From the NCBI RefSeq assembly GCF_000341025.1, contig NZ_ANBF01000121.1, positions 1-33,277 on the forward strand: a stretch of 33,277 bases of DNA, given 5' to 3'. Below the pieces are notes generated by a model. It did no database searches. It saw only the letters and a program-made list of their open reading frames with translations, and was not told the origin of the DNA. Within the stretch, counting starts at the first letter, position 1; the number at the start of each line of letters is the position of its first letter. Shown piece by piece: positions 1 to 10,700 of this stretch. Source of the DNA: Nocardiopsis salina YIM 90010 (GTDB taxonomy: Bacteria; Actinomycetota; Actinomycetes; Streptosporangiales; Streptosporangiaceae). Both the position numbers and the translations under genes were made by a program.

Positions 1-1700
1 CGCGCGAACTTCCCCGGACACGGATCCTCAACGGCTACGGTCCTACCGAGGCCACCGTCTACTCGTCGATGTACGAGCTGGAGGGGACTGTGGACGGCGA
101 CGCGTTACCCATCGGACGACCGGTCGCCAACACCCTGCTGCGCGTAGTGGCCGAGGACGGGCGCAGACTGCTGCCCCCTGGCGTGGAGGGAGAATTGTGG
201 ATCGGCGGCCACGGCGTGGTCGAGGGCTACCTCAACCGCCCGCAGCTGACCGAGGAACGGTTCGTGACCGACCCTGACGGCGAACGCTGGTACCGCACCG
301 GGGACCGATGCCGTTGGCGCGCCGACGGTCAGCTTGAATTCCTGGGACGCAAGGACCGCCAGATCAAGGTCGCCGGCCACCGGATCGAGTTGGATGAGAT
401 CGAGAGCGTCCTGTCCCTGCATCCCGAGGTGTCCTCCGCTGCGGTGAGCACGTTCTCCGATCCCGGGCAAACCCCGCAGATCGTGGCCTACGTCGCCCCC
501 GCCCTGGCGAACGACGCCGACGCCGAGCAGGCCCACACGGGCACGTGGAGCGAGGTGTGGGACCGCGTTTACGACGGCTCCTCCCAGGCGCACAGAACCG
601 ACCCTGGCGCCCACGAGGATTTCTCGGGGTGGCAGAGCAGCTACACCAAGGCCCCGATCCCCGTGGTGCAGATGCGTGACTGGCTCGACCGAACGGTCAC
701 GCGCGTCAATGCCCTCGAGACCCCGACGCTGATCGACGTCGGTATGGGCGTGGGGCTCTTGATGGAACCCCTCTTGGGCCGGGTGTCGACGTACCACGGG
801 ATCGAGCCGTCGAGGGCCGCGATTGAGACGGCGGCCGATCGTGTACGGGCCCAGGACCGCGCACGCGTGCGGTTCGACCAGGGCGACGCGACCGCGCTTG
901 CCGAGATGGACTCCACCGGTGAGGGGCTCGTCGTACTCAACTCCATCATCCAGTATTTCCCCGGTCCTGATTACTTGTCGCGAGTACTGCGGGAAGCGGT
1001 ACGCGTGGCCGGCCCCAGGGGCGCGGTCTTCATCGGCGACGTACGGGATCTACGGTTGTTGGAGGCCTTTCACGCCGACACGGTTATCCAGGCCAGTGAC
1101 CCGCTCACCCCGGGCGACCAGCTCGCCGCCGCGGTCGAACGCGCCCGCTCCGACGAGGGCGAACTGTGCGTGGACCCCCGCTTCTTCCACCGCTTCTGCG
1201 CAGGTTCCCCCCATCTGGCAGGCGCTCTGGTCGAACTCAAACGCGCCTCCCATCACACAGAGATGGCGCGGTTTCGCTACGACGTGACTCTGTGGGGACG
1301 CGATCGCCCCGGCCCCGTGGCGATGGAGAGGACAACGGTGCCCTGGACGGACCTGGCGACCAGCGCGGATGGACAGCACGTGGAGCGGCTGCGTGCGCTG
1401 ATCGCCGAGACTCCGGCCGATCGGGCAATCACCGTCACAGGTATTCCCGATCGTCGTCTGGCACGCCCCCTGGCCTCGGTGGCAGCCCTGAGGGAGGACC
1501 TGGGGAGAGTCAACGCCTGGGACCTGCAACGACTCGTATGGCAGGCCGATGGTCCCGAAACGGTCGACCCCGAGCATATGGCCCTGCTGGGCGAAGCCGT
1601 TGGACGGCACACACGCTTGATCCCGGAGGACGCGCCGGGGACCGGGTGCTTCACCGCGGTGTTCGAAGCTCCCGAACAGAAAGGACCACAAGGGCGATGA
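1..1700 (+). CDS. NRPS, partial: adenylation domain (A5-A8) interrupted by an N-methyltransferase domain
   Basis: The 5' part lies outside the window; the frame is open from base 3. The first visible residues hold adenylation motif A5 (NGYGPTEATVYSS), then A6 (GELWIGG), A7 (WYRTGDR) and A8 (GRKDRQIKVAGHRIELDEIE, about bases 348-405). After A8 comes a roughly 350-residue SAM-dependent methyltransferase, with glycine-rich motif LIDVGMGVGLL (about 729-761), NSIIQYFP (about 939-962) and FIGDVRDLRLLEAF. An insertion between A8 and A9 is the usual place for NRPS N-methyltransferases, so the activated amino acid is probably N-methylated. Aligned to GrsA, the visible specificity positions 322/330/331 read G/V/Y, which is too little to name the substrate. 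The gene stops at 1698-1700, before A9/A10; those motifs are in the next gene, which overlaps it by the 4 bases ATGA. An upstream condensation domain is expected but not visible. Confidence 0.9.
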   Translation, partial: RELPRTRILNGYGPTEATVYSSMYELEGTVDGDALPIGRPVANTLLRVVAEDGRRLLPPGVEGELWIGGHGVVEGYLNRPQLTEERFVTDPDGERWYRTGDRCRWRADGQLEFLGRKDRQIKVAGHRIELDEIESVLSLHPEVSSAAVSTFSDPGQTPQIVAYVAPALANDADAEQAHTGTWSEVWDRVYDGSSQAHRTDPGAHEDFSGWQSSYTKAPIPVVQMRDWLDRTVTRVNALETPTLIDVGMGVGLLMEPLLGRVSTYHGIEPSRAAIETAADRVRAQDRARVRFDQGDATALAEMDSTGEGLVVLNSIIQYFPGPDYLSRVLREAVRVAGPRGAVFIGDVRDLRLLEAFHADTVIQASDPLTPGDQLAAAVERARSDEGELCVDPRFFHRFCAGSPHLAGALVELKRASHHTEMARFRYDVTLWGRDRPGPVAMERTTVPWTDLATSADGQHVERLRALIAETPADRAITVTGIPDRRLARPLASVAALREDLGRVNAWDLQRLVWQADGPETVDPEHMALLGEAVGRHTRLIPEDAPGTGCFTAVFEAPEQKGPQGR

Positions 1701-3397
1701 CCGATGCGCAACACCTGACGAACAACCCCTTGCCTCCCACGACCTCGAAGCGTCTTCGCGGGCTCCTCCGCGAGTTCGCCGGATCCCGTCTGGCCGGCGC
1801 GGTGGTGCCCAAGGAGTTCGTCGTGCTCCACGAGCTGCCCAAGTTGCCCAACGGCAAGGTCGACCGTGACCGGCTGCCCGAGCCCCGCCGGGAGCTGTAC
1901 TCGAGCAGTTCCCACGTCGCCCCCCGAACACCGCAGGAGGAACGTGTCGCGTCTGTATGGCGCGACGTGCTGGGTGTACGCCGTGTGGGGGTCCACGATG
2001 ACTTCTTCGACCTCGGCGGAGGTTCGTTGACCGCCGCGCAGATGGCGGCCCGGTTGCGTGAGGAAACCGGTGCCTCGGTCAACGCCCGACAGATCTTCGA
2101 TCATCCGACGATCGAGCGGCTGGCGCTCATGCTCAGCCCAGAGGCCGCGGTCGAGCAAAGCGCACCACCGCAACATCCGAGAAGCATCCCCACGAACCGA
2201 CTTCTGGAGGAGGCTCGACTCGCACCCGACGTGACACCTGCGGCCAACGTGTTGCCCCCGGTCCAGGCCCCCTACCGTTGTGTCCTGCTCACTGGTGCGA
2301 CGGGGTACACGGGCGCCTTCCTCCTGCGGGAACTGATCGACCGCTCGCAGGCACATGTGTACGTGCTGGTCCGCGCAACCGAGGAGGCGGAGGCCCGCCA
2401 GCGCGTCGTGGCAGCGATGCGTCGGTACGGGCTCGCACGCGACGGCGACGTCGACCGTATCTCCTGTGTGGTCGGTGACCTGGCCCGCCCCTACTTCGCC
2501 TTGAGCCGCGACACCTACGAGGAACTGGGCGCGAGTGTGGAGATGATCATCCATAATGGAGCCTCGTCCAGTTACGCGCTGCCGTACCGGAGACTGAAAC
2601 CGGTGAACACGCTGGGCACGTTGGAGGCGCTGCGGCTGGCCAGCCGACACCGGATTAAGCCGGTGCACTACATCTCCTCGCTGGCCGTCTATCCCGGACG
2701 GAGGGGGGACCCCCGCTGGACCGAAGCACCAGTGCCCGACCCCCGAGGGGTTGTCGGCGGTTACCGGCAGAGCAAATGGGTGGGCGACTCCATGATGTCG
2801 CAAGCGGCGGAACTGGGTATTCCCACCTGCGTCTACCGGCCGGGGTTGATCGTCGGTAGCCAGAGCCGGGGTGCCTGTTCGACCGACACGCTCCTGAACG
2901 CGGCGATCAAGGGCTGTATCCAGCTTGGCGCGGCACTGGATTTCGACGCCACCCTGGAATTGGTCCCGGCGGACTACTGCGCGGCCGCGGTCGCCCACAT
3001 CGCGCTCACCGGGACGCACGCCAATACGATCTTCAACCTCCCGGGCTCCCGCAGCATCACCTGGAACGACTTCGTCGGGCTCGTCGCCGCCCACGGATAC
3101 GCCATCGAGAGCCTGCCCTACCAGGACTGGTACCAGCGGCTACGCCAGGCCGTGGACGGCGGGGAGGAAAACGAACTCGCCCGCTTCCTTCCGCTCTTCG
3201 GGCGGCACCTGCCCGCCGAGGACCTCGGCTACGAAGGCAGTAGGCCCGTCTTCGAGGACCGCAACCTGCACGCCGCGCTCGAAGGCTCAGGGATCGTCTG
3301 CGCCGAACCGGACACAGCGTTCGTCGGGCGTTTCCTGGACTGGTTCGCGGCCGCAGGTTACCTACCCGGGCCACCCGCACACGGCCACCGAGGCTAG
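1697..3397 (+). CDS. NRPS: A9/A10 remnant, peptidyl carrier protein, terminal thioester reductase
   Basis: A 566-residue protein starting at the ATG that overlaps the previous stop (ATGA). Possible ribosome-binding bases AAAGGA and AAGGG precede it. Residues 30-60 are the end of an adenylation domain, with the A10 motif LPNGKVDRDRLP; Lys54 corresponds to the catalytic lysine (GrsA Lys517). Residues 75-148 are a carrier protein with DDFFDLGGGS and phosphopantetheine site Ser110. From about 195 there is a Lys2/carboxylic-acid-reductase-type reductase: NAD(P)-binding TGATGYTG at 199-206, Ser327/328 in YISSLAVY and the YxxxK pair Tyr356/Lys360. Such domains release a carrier-bound thioester as an aldehyde or, after a second reduction, an alcohol. 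As it is C-terminal and no PKS here ends in a thioesterase, it is the likely release step. The odd point is that the adenylation lysine is encoded apart from its own A domain. Confidence 0.92.
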   Translation: MTDAQHLTNNPLPPTTSKRLRGLLREFAGSRLAGAVVPKEFVVLHELPKLPNGKVDRDRLPEPRRELYSSSSHVAPRTPQEERVASVWRDVLGVRRVGVHDDFFDLGGGSLTAAQMAARLREETGASVNARQIFDHPTIERLALMLSPEAAVEQSAPPQHPRSIPTNRLLEEARLAPDVTPAANVLPPVQAPYRCVLLTGATGYTGAFLLRELIDRSQAHVYVLVRATEEAEARQRVVAAMRRYGLARDGDVDRISCVVGDLARPYFALSRDTYEELGASVEMIIHNGASSSYALPYRRLKPVNTLGTLEALRLASRHRIKPVHYISSLAVYPGRRGDPRWTEAPVPDPRGVVGGYRQSKWVGDSMMSQAAELGIPTCVYRPGLIVGSQSRGACSTDTLLNAAIKGCIQLGAALDFDATLELVPADYCAAAVAHIALTGTHANTIFNLPGSRSITWNDFVGLVAAHGYAIESLPYQDWYQRLRQAVDGGEENELARFLPLFGRHLPAEDLGYEGSRPVFEDRNLHAALEGSGIVCAEPDTAFVGRFLDWFAAAGYLPGPPAHGHRG

Positions 3398-3450
3398 CTC
3401 GTTCTCCGTCGAACACCTGTGCCGAGTACGAGCGCAGGGGAAAGGCTGAC

Positions 3451-4662
3451 ATGGACCCCCTCTTCACCACCGGTTTCGTTGATGACCCCTACCCCACCTA
3501 TGCCCACCTTCGCGAAGCCGGACCAGCCCACAGGATCACGCTTCCCGGAGGGGTCGAGGCGTGGCTCGTGACCAGGGACAAGGAGGTCCGGCAGGTCTTT
3601 CTTAGCGAGGACTTCTCCAAGGAGATGGAGACGCACTGGTACGCCTACCGCGAGGGCCGGCTGCCCATGGTCGGTGACGTGGTCATCGCCATGGCGGACA
3701 ACATGCTCGTGGCCGATCCGCCCAAGCACACCCGACTGCGTTCGTCGGTGACACGAGAGTTCACGCGCAAGCGCGTCCATGCGCTCGCGCCGCGTGTGCG
3801 GGAAACGGTCGCACGGCTCTTGGAACAGATCATCGCCAAGAGGGAAGGCGCGGACGTCGGACACGTCGACCTGGTCGAGGAATTCGCGGCGCTGGTGCCA
3901 ATGAGGGTGATCTGCCCGCTCCTGGGCATTTCCGACGAGGACGGCGAGTTCTTGCGTCCGTTGGTCAGCACGGTGATGAGCAACGACGACAACGGTCAGC
4001 GCAACGCCTTGGCCGCTAGCCAAGGGGTGAACGACTACCTCGCCGCCTTCGTGAAGGACAAGCGGGGCACGAGCGGTGACGACCTTTCCGCCACCCTGGT
4101 CGAACACAGCGACCTCAGTGACCAGGAGGTCGTCGAGATGTTGGCGTTGTTGATGGCCGCGGGCCATGAGACCACGGTCAACCTCCTCGGCAGCTCGGTA
4201 CTGGCCCTGTTGCGCCATCCCGAGCAGCTGACCCGGGTGACCCACGATCCCGAGCGGTGGCCGGCCGTGGTCGAGGAGGTCCTGCGCTGGGACAGCCCGG
4301 TGCAGAACGTCTTGTGGCGCTTCACCCGGAATTCGGTGACCCTGGGGGACGTCACCATCCCCCCAGGCGAAGCCGTCGCCCTGAGCGTGGCCGCGGCGCA
4401 CCGAGACCCACAGCGCTATGAGGACCCCGACACGTTCGACATCGGACGTAACCGCAGTGACCACGTCGCCTTCGGTCACGGGATCCACCGGTGTATCGGC
4501 GCCGAACTGGCCAGGATGGAGGCGCGGACGGCCCTTCCCTTGCTCTTCGAACGTCTCCCCGGGCTGCGTCTCGCGGGCGCGCCCTCCTACCGTCCCTCCA
4601 CCATCTCCCGCGCATTGAGTCATCTGCCCGTGACTTACGGACCGGAGGTGCACGTTGCTTGA
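3451..4662 (+). CDS. cytochrome P450 (tailoring oxidase)
   Basis: 403 residues, the normal length for a soluble bacterial class I P450, with no signal peptide or membrane segment. It has the I-helix oxygen-activation motif AGHETT (237-242), the ExxR pair Glu276/Arg279 and the haem loop FGHGIHRCIG (341-350) with Cys348 as the iron ligand. A GGGGAAAGG stretch lies 5 bases before the ATG. It follows the reductase gene after 53 bases and its stop is next to the PKS gene, so it is part of the operon and probably hydroxylates or epoxidises the product or an intermediate. No ferredoxin or ferredoxin reductase is encoded nearby, so electrons must come from elsewhere. Family and motifs are certain; the site of oxidation cannot be read from sequence. 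Confidence 0.95.
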   Translation: MDPLFTTGFVDDPYPTYAHLREAGPAHRITLPGGVEAWLVTRDKEVRQVFLSEDFSKEMETHWYAYREGRLPMVGDVVIAMADNMLVADPPKHTRLRSSVTREFTRKRVHALAPRVRETVARLLEQIIAKREGADVGHVDLVEEFAALVPMRVICPLLGISDEDGEFLRPLVSTVMSNDDNGQRNALAASQGVNDYLAAFVKDKRGTSGDDLSATLVEHSDLSDQEVVEMLALLMAAGHETTVNLLGSSVLALLRHPEQLTRVTHDPERWPAVVEEVLRWDSPVQNVLWRFTRNSVTLGDVTIPPGEAVALSVAAAHRDPQRYEDPDTFDIGRNRSDHVAFGHGIHRCIGAELARMEARTALPLLFERLPGLRLAGAPSYRPSTISRALSHLPVTYGPEVHVA

Positions 4663-4702
4663 GTCAACGAGCACGTTCTCGACCACCGAGGGAACGCCGA
4701 TG
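4644..4702 (+). promoter_or_regulatory. two competing ribosome-binding sites and starts for the first PKS
   Basis: GGAGG at 4644-4648 lies 6 bases before a TTG at 4655, which would overlap the P450 gene by 8 bases. GAGGGA at 4688-4693 lies 6 bases before an ATG at 4700, in the same frame. The first has the stronger Shine-Dalgarno match, the second the better start codon. They differ by 15 residues with no recognisable domain. The ATG is used here. Confidence 0.5.
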
Positions 4703-7700
4703 GCCGACCCGGCGGAACAGATAGCGATCGTCGGAATGGCCGGACGCTTTCCCGGCGCCGAGGACATCGACGCGTTGTGGGAACTGTTGGACCACGGGTG
4801 TGAGGCCATCAGGCCGGTACCAGCCCAACGCTGGGACGCCCAGGCGGTCCTGGATCCCAGAAGGCGGGTCCAGGACGTCGGAGGGTTCCTCGAGGACGTG
4901 GACCGCTTCGACCCCGTGTTCTTCGGGATCTCTCCGCGTGAGGCCGCGGACATGGACCCGCAGCAGAGACTGCTCCTGGAAACCACGTGGCGGGCTCTGG
5001 AAGATGCAGGACAACCCGCCTCCGGTCTCCACCGTGCCCGATGCGGTGTCTACGTCGGCGCTAGCTGGCACGACTACGACCTCCTGCGCAAGGAGACCGC
5101 GACACCCCTCACCCAGTACAGCGCCGTCGGCGCGGCATTGGACATCCTCGCCAGCAGGATCTCCTACTTCCTCAAGACCACGGGTCCCAGCATGACCGTG
5201 GAAACGGGCTGTTCCTCGGCGCTCGTGGCCCTGGACACGGCGGTGCGGGCACTGCGCCACGGGGATGTGGAGTCCGCGATCGTCGGTGGGGCCAATCTCA
5301 TCCTCACCCCCGATGTCTCCATCGGCCTGACCCACTTCGGAGGGCTCTCCGACAGCGGGCGCAGCAGAGCCTTCTCCGCCCAGGCCGACGGGTTCGTACG
5401 TGGTGAGGGCGTGGTGTCCCTCTACCTCAAACGTCTGGGCCGGGCGCTGGCCGAGGGCGATCGCGTTCACGCCGTCGTGCTGGGCAGCGAGGTCAACAAC
5501 GACGGAGGAGAGGAGAGCCTCGTCGCACCCAACCCCGAGGGGCAAAGGGATCTCCTGCGGAGGGCCTACACGCGCTCCGGTGTGGACCCCGCCCTCCTCG
5601 ACTATGTCGAGACCCACGGGACGGGGACCCCCAAGGGCGACCCCATCGAGGCGACCGTTCTGGGAGAGGTACTCGCACAGAGCAGAGGAGAACAGGACTC
5701 GCCGCTGCGGATCGGATCCATCAAGTCCAACATCGGCCACCTGGAGGCCGTCGCCGGACTAGCCGGCCTGGTCAAGGTCGTACTGGCCCTGCGACACCGT
5801 GTGATCCCACCCAGTCTGCACGCGCACGACCTCAACCCCGACATCGATTTCTCCGGCCTGAACCTCTCCGTGGTCTCCGCCAGGCAGGCCCTGCACCCCG
5901 ACAAGCGCCTGCACATGGCGGTGAACTCCTTCGGCTGGGGAGGGACCAACGCCCATGTCATCCTGGCCAGCCCCCCGACCACCAAGCCACACGACCCCCC
6001 TGAGCACCTGCCCTCGGGGTTCACCCCCGTCAGCGCGCACACCGAGGACGCCCTCACGCGACGTTGCGCGGACCTGGCGCCCGGTGTGCGACAGACCGGC
6101 GTCACCACGCTCGCCAGCACCCTGGCCCACAGACGCGACCATTTCCCTTGCCGGGCCGCCTTCACCGCGCCCACCCCGGATGCGCTCAGCGCGGACCTAC
6201 GCGACTTCGCCGACGACAGTACGTCGGACAATCCCCGCGTCGTCACAGGCAGAGCGGTCAGCCGGGGAAGCATCCTCTTCGCCTTCCCAGGGCAGGGTGC
6301 CCAGTGGGCAGGTATGGGACGCGACCTCTACCAGGGGCACCCGGTGTTTCGCGAGCAGGTGGACGCGTGTGCCCGTGCCTTAGCCCCCTACACCGATTTT
6401 GACCTGGTCGGGGCTCTGACCAGTGACAGTGACGCCTGGTTGAAGGAAGTCGACCAGATACAACCGGCGCTGTGGGCGGTCTTCGTCGGGCTCGCTGAAC
6501 TCTGGAGGCGAGCCGGGGTCGAGCCGGACGCAGTGGTGGGACACAGCCAGGGAGAGATCGCGGCGGCGACGGTGGCGGGCGTGCTGTCACTCGACACGGC
6601 GGCGCGCACCGTCGCTCGCCGAGCCGCGCTTCTACGCTCGGTGGCAGGCCGAGGTCTGATGCTTTCGGTGACGTTGCCCGCAGACCGTGCCCAAGAGGCG
6701 TTGACTGGATTCGAAGCACAGGTCGTGGTGGCGGTGGACAACGGTCCTTCCTGTGTGTTGGCGGGTGACACCGACTCGGTGCTCATGCTCAACGAAATAT
6801 TGGGAGCAGACGGTGTCCCCTGTCGACTGGTCGACGTCGACTACGCCTCGCACAGCCCGCAGATGGCTCCACTCATGGACCCGCTCCTAGAGGAGTTGGG
6901 CACGGTCCGGGCCGAGGAAGGCGCCACCCCCCTGTTCTCGACCTTGCGTGCTCGACGGGTGCGGGGCACCGAACTGGGCGCGGACTACTGGTACGCCAAC
7001 CTGCGAGGACAGGTTCGGTTCGCCGAAACGATACGCGACCTGGCCCAGGAGGGTGTGACCCACATCGTCGAGGTCAGCACCCACCCCGTCCTGGGCGAGG
7101 CTCTCACGAAACTGTCCAGGGAATGGGACGAGGCCCCCGTCGTGCTCTCGACACTGCGTCGTGACGCGGGAACTCCGGAGGACATGGCGCAAGCCTTCGC
7201 ACGCGCCTACGTATCAGGACTCGGCCCGTTCCAGCACCTGCCCTACGGTGAGTCGGCCAGGGTACCGGGCTATCCCTGGCAGCGCGAACGTCACTGGCTT
7301 CCGACCTCGCGTCCTCGAGGAACGCAGAACCGTGGTCTGGAACCGCGGCTCCTGTCGGTGCCGGCCGAGCCGGGGATGTGGCAAGCCGATACCTACCTGT
7401 CGGCGGAGGACCACCCCTGGTTGGACGATCACAAGGTCCACGACACGGCGGTTGTCCCCGCTACCGCCATGCTCGCGCTTGCCCTGAACGCGGGGCGGGA
7501 CCGAACGGGAAGCACACCGCGTGTGTTGTCCGGTGTCCGGTTCACGGAGCACATGCCCGTCGAGAACGCGGCCGAGACCCCCACCAGAGCCGCGCTGGTG
7601 TGGCGTGAGGACGACGCGCAAAGAGCGGATCTGCGACTGCTGTCCCTATCCGATGGTGCGCAGACATGGACCGAACACGCCCGCGGCCGGGTCCACCCCC

Positions 7701-10700
7701 TCACCGCCCCGGGCCAGAGCGAACCGCCACCCCTGGCGGAAGACCTTGCTTCCCTCGACCCGGTGGACTTCTATACCGCGTGCGCCGCACGTGGACTGAA
7801 CTACGGCGCCTCGTTTCGCGTGATCCGTGATCTGCGCGCCGACACGGACACGGCCCAGGCCACGGTCGAGCTGCGGGAACGGGAACGCCAGAGCCTGCGC
7901 CCCCACCAATTGCACCCCGTCCTGTGGGACGGCGCCCTCCAAACGGTGCTGGCGTTGTGTGAGGGCACAACCACCCTCGTGCCTACCGCGGTGGACCGCG
8001 TCGATCTCCGCGCGGACCTGTCCGACCCGCCTCACCAGGTCATCAGCTCAGTGGTACGCCGTGACGGACTCGTCTTCGATGTCAATATCTCCTCCACCGA
8101 CGAACGACCGCTGGTGGTTCTGCGGGGGCTGCGCCTGGAAGCCCTGGAACCCCCCACGACCACCGACCCACTCGCCCACGCTGTCCACCACATGGAGTTC
8201 GTGGAGGCGCCCGAGGCCGAGACCGAGCGACTCCACTGGTGGGTCGTGGGCTCCGACACCGATGGTGCCGCCGCAGTGGCCGAGGCGCTCGACTCCCAGG
8301 CGGCGAAAGTTGAACGCGCGCGCACACCGGCCGATGTGCCACCCCTGGGAGTGGAGGCGCTCGTCTACGTCGCGCCCACCGCGGCGTCCGGCATATCGTC
8401 GCAACGGGCGGGGCTCCTCCAACTGGCGAAACTGGCGTCCCTCGGCTCCGACGCCGCGACCCCACTCCGGCTCTGCGTCCTCACCCATAATGCCCAGCAG
8501 ACCGCGCCCGAGTGCCTCCCGGACGCGGGTGCGGCCCTCTATTGGGGTTTCACACGGGTCCTCACCCGCGAGCACAGTTCTCTGCGCTGCAGGATCATCG
8601 ATGTGACCTCGACGGACCCCGCCCCACAGCGCTACCGGGCGTGCGCGGTCGAACTGGCACGCCCCGAAGGCGACGACCAGGTCCTGTTGCGTGGAAGACG
8701 ACGCCTGGTCGGGCGTATCCTGCCCGGCCTGCCTGAAACCACCGCGAAATCACCGGAGTGGAACACACCCGAGCGTCCCTTCCAGCTCACCACGGATCGT
8801 CCGGGCTGGTGGGAGGGGCTCGGTTTCCGGTCCGCCGAACGTCGTGCGCCCGGACCAGACACGGTCGAAATCGAAGTCGACGCGGTCGGACTCAATTTCA
8901 TCGACGTCATGAAGGCCATGGGCACCTACCCCGACCACCGCGGCGCAGCTACTTTGTTCGGAGGCGAGTGCGTGGGTCGAGTGAGCGCCGTGGGCCCCGA
9001 TGTGACCTCACCACGGGTCGGCGATCGCGTGGCAGCGTGCGGGTTCGGCTCAGCCGCCTCCCACGTCGTGGTGCGGGCCGGACACACCGTGCCCGTGCCC
9101 CAGAGTCTGAGCGACGAGGACGCCGTCACACTGCCGCTGGTGGCGGTGACCGCCTGGCATGGTCTGGTGGACCTGGCCCGTTTGAGTGAGGGCGAGACCG
9201 TCCTGATCCACTCCGCAGCGGGTGGTCTGGGACTGGCCGCCATCCAGGTGGCCCACCTCCGGGGCGCCCGGGTGATCGCCACCGCCGGCACCGAGGACAA
9301 ACGGCGCACCTTGAGTGACCTCGGTATCGACGACGTCTTCGACTCCCGAGACTCCGACTGGCCGGATGAGGTCTTGTGGGCCACCCAAGGGCGCGGCGTC
9401 GACGTGGTTCTCAACTCCCTGACCGGGGCCGCGCTCGACCGCAACTTCGAAGTCCTGGCCGAAGACGGTCGTTTCGTGGAGGTCGGTAAAAAGGACATCC
9501 ATCAAGGACGCAAAATCGGCCTGGACGTCTTTCGCGACAGGATCAGTTTCTCTGTGGTGGACCTGGCCGGTCTCATGGGCACACGGCCCGAGCGCTTCGC
9601 CCACTTGCTCTGCCGTGTGTGGAAGGAGGTCGAAGCGGGACGCCTGCGCCCCTTGCCGAGCGCCACCTTCCCCCTCGGTCAGGCTGGTCGAGCGCTCCAA
9701 GAGTTCGCCAAGGGACGACACACGGGCAAGTTCGTGCTCAGCGCCCCGGACAGTGTCCGCTCCGTCACCCCCGTGGCGATGCCTGAGGGCGCCTTCCGCT
9801 CCGAGGCCCTCTACCTGCTCACCGGAGGACTCGGTGCTCTGGGACTCTCCCTCGCGGAATTCATGGTCGCGCACGGGGCACGGCACCTGGCGTTGTTAGG
9901 CCGTTCTCGCCCCACCGCGTCGGCGAGTCGGCGCATCGAGGCACTGCGCTCCGTCGGCGTTCGGGTGCGTATCCCCACCGTCGACGTCACCAGTGCGCAC
10001 GAACTCACCGAGACGCTCGCGCACCTGCGTCGGGGCGGCCTTCCCCTCGCGGGCGTCGTCCACGCCGCCGGCGTGCTCGACGACGCCACGGTGGGAACCA
10101 TCACCGAGACCACCCTGGAACGCGTCCTGGAGCCGAAGATCGACGGCGCTCGCCATCTGCACGATCAGACCCGGCAGGACCCGCTCGACTTCTTCCTGAT
10201 GTTCTCCTCGGCGGCCGCCCTGCTCGGCAACACCGGCCAAGCGGCCTACGCCGCGGCTAATGCCTACCTTGACACCCTGGCGCTGGCCCGGCGCGCCGAA
10301 GGGCTACCCGCGCTGAGCGTGCAATGGGGACCGTTCAAAGACTCCGGGCTGGCGGCGGCCGACCATAATCGTGGGGAGCGACTCGCGCAGCGGGGGATGC
10401 CCGGGTTCACCACGGACCAGGCATGGCTCGCGCTCGAGCACCTCTTGAGCCAGGATGCGGCGGTGGCCGGATACGTCCCCTTGCGGTTGCGACAGTGGTT
10501 CGACTCCTTCCCCGAAACCGCCGCGCTGTCCAGCTGGAGCACGCTGCTACGGGCGTCGCGAGACAGCGGGCAGCAGAGTGGAAACGGTGCCGCGTTCCTG
10601 TTGAGGCTCCGCGAGAACCCACCGGAACTCAGGCGAGCACTGGTACGGGACAAGGTCGACGAACTGGTTGGGCGTGTCCTTCGTGTGGCCACCGGACGGC

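Noticed and set aside
1670-1705. Programmed -1 frameshift signal joining the two NRPS genes
   Set aside because: AAAGGAC and CAAGGGC are present, but neither fits the XXXYYYZ heptamer and no clear downstream pseudoknot was seen. A frameshift remains possible but unsupported.
1277-3094. Long open frame on the minus strand opposite the NRPS genes
   Set aside because: It is antisense to a recognisable PCP-reductase gene, has no family-like motifs and is explained by codon bias in high-GC DNA. The same applies to minus frames at 3394-4986, 23878-25584 and 29763-31781.
4700-5300. First PKS as a loading module with a decarboxylating KSQ
   Set aside because: The active site has Cys171 (TGCSS), not Gln, and a full set of reductive domains follows, so it is an extender module.
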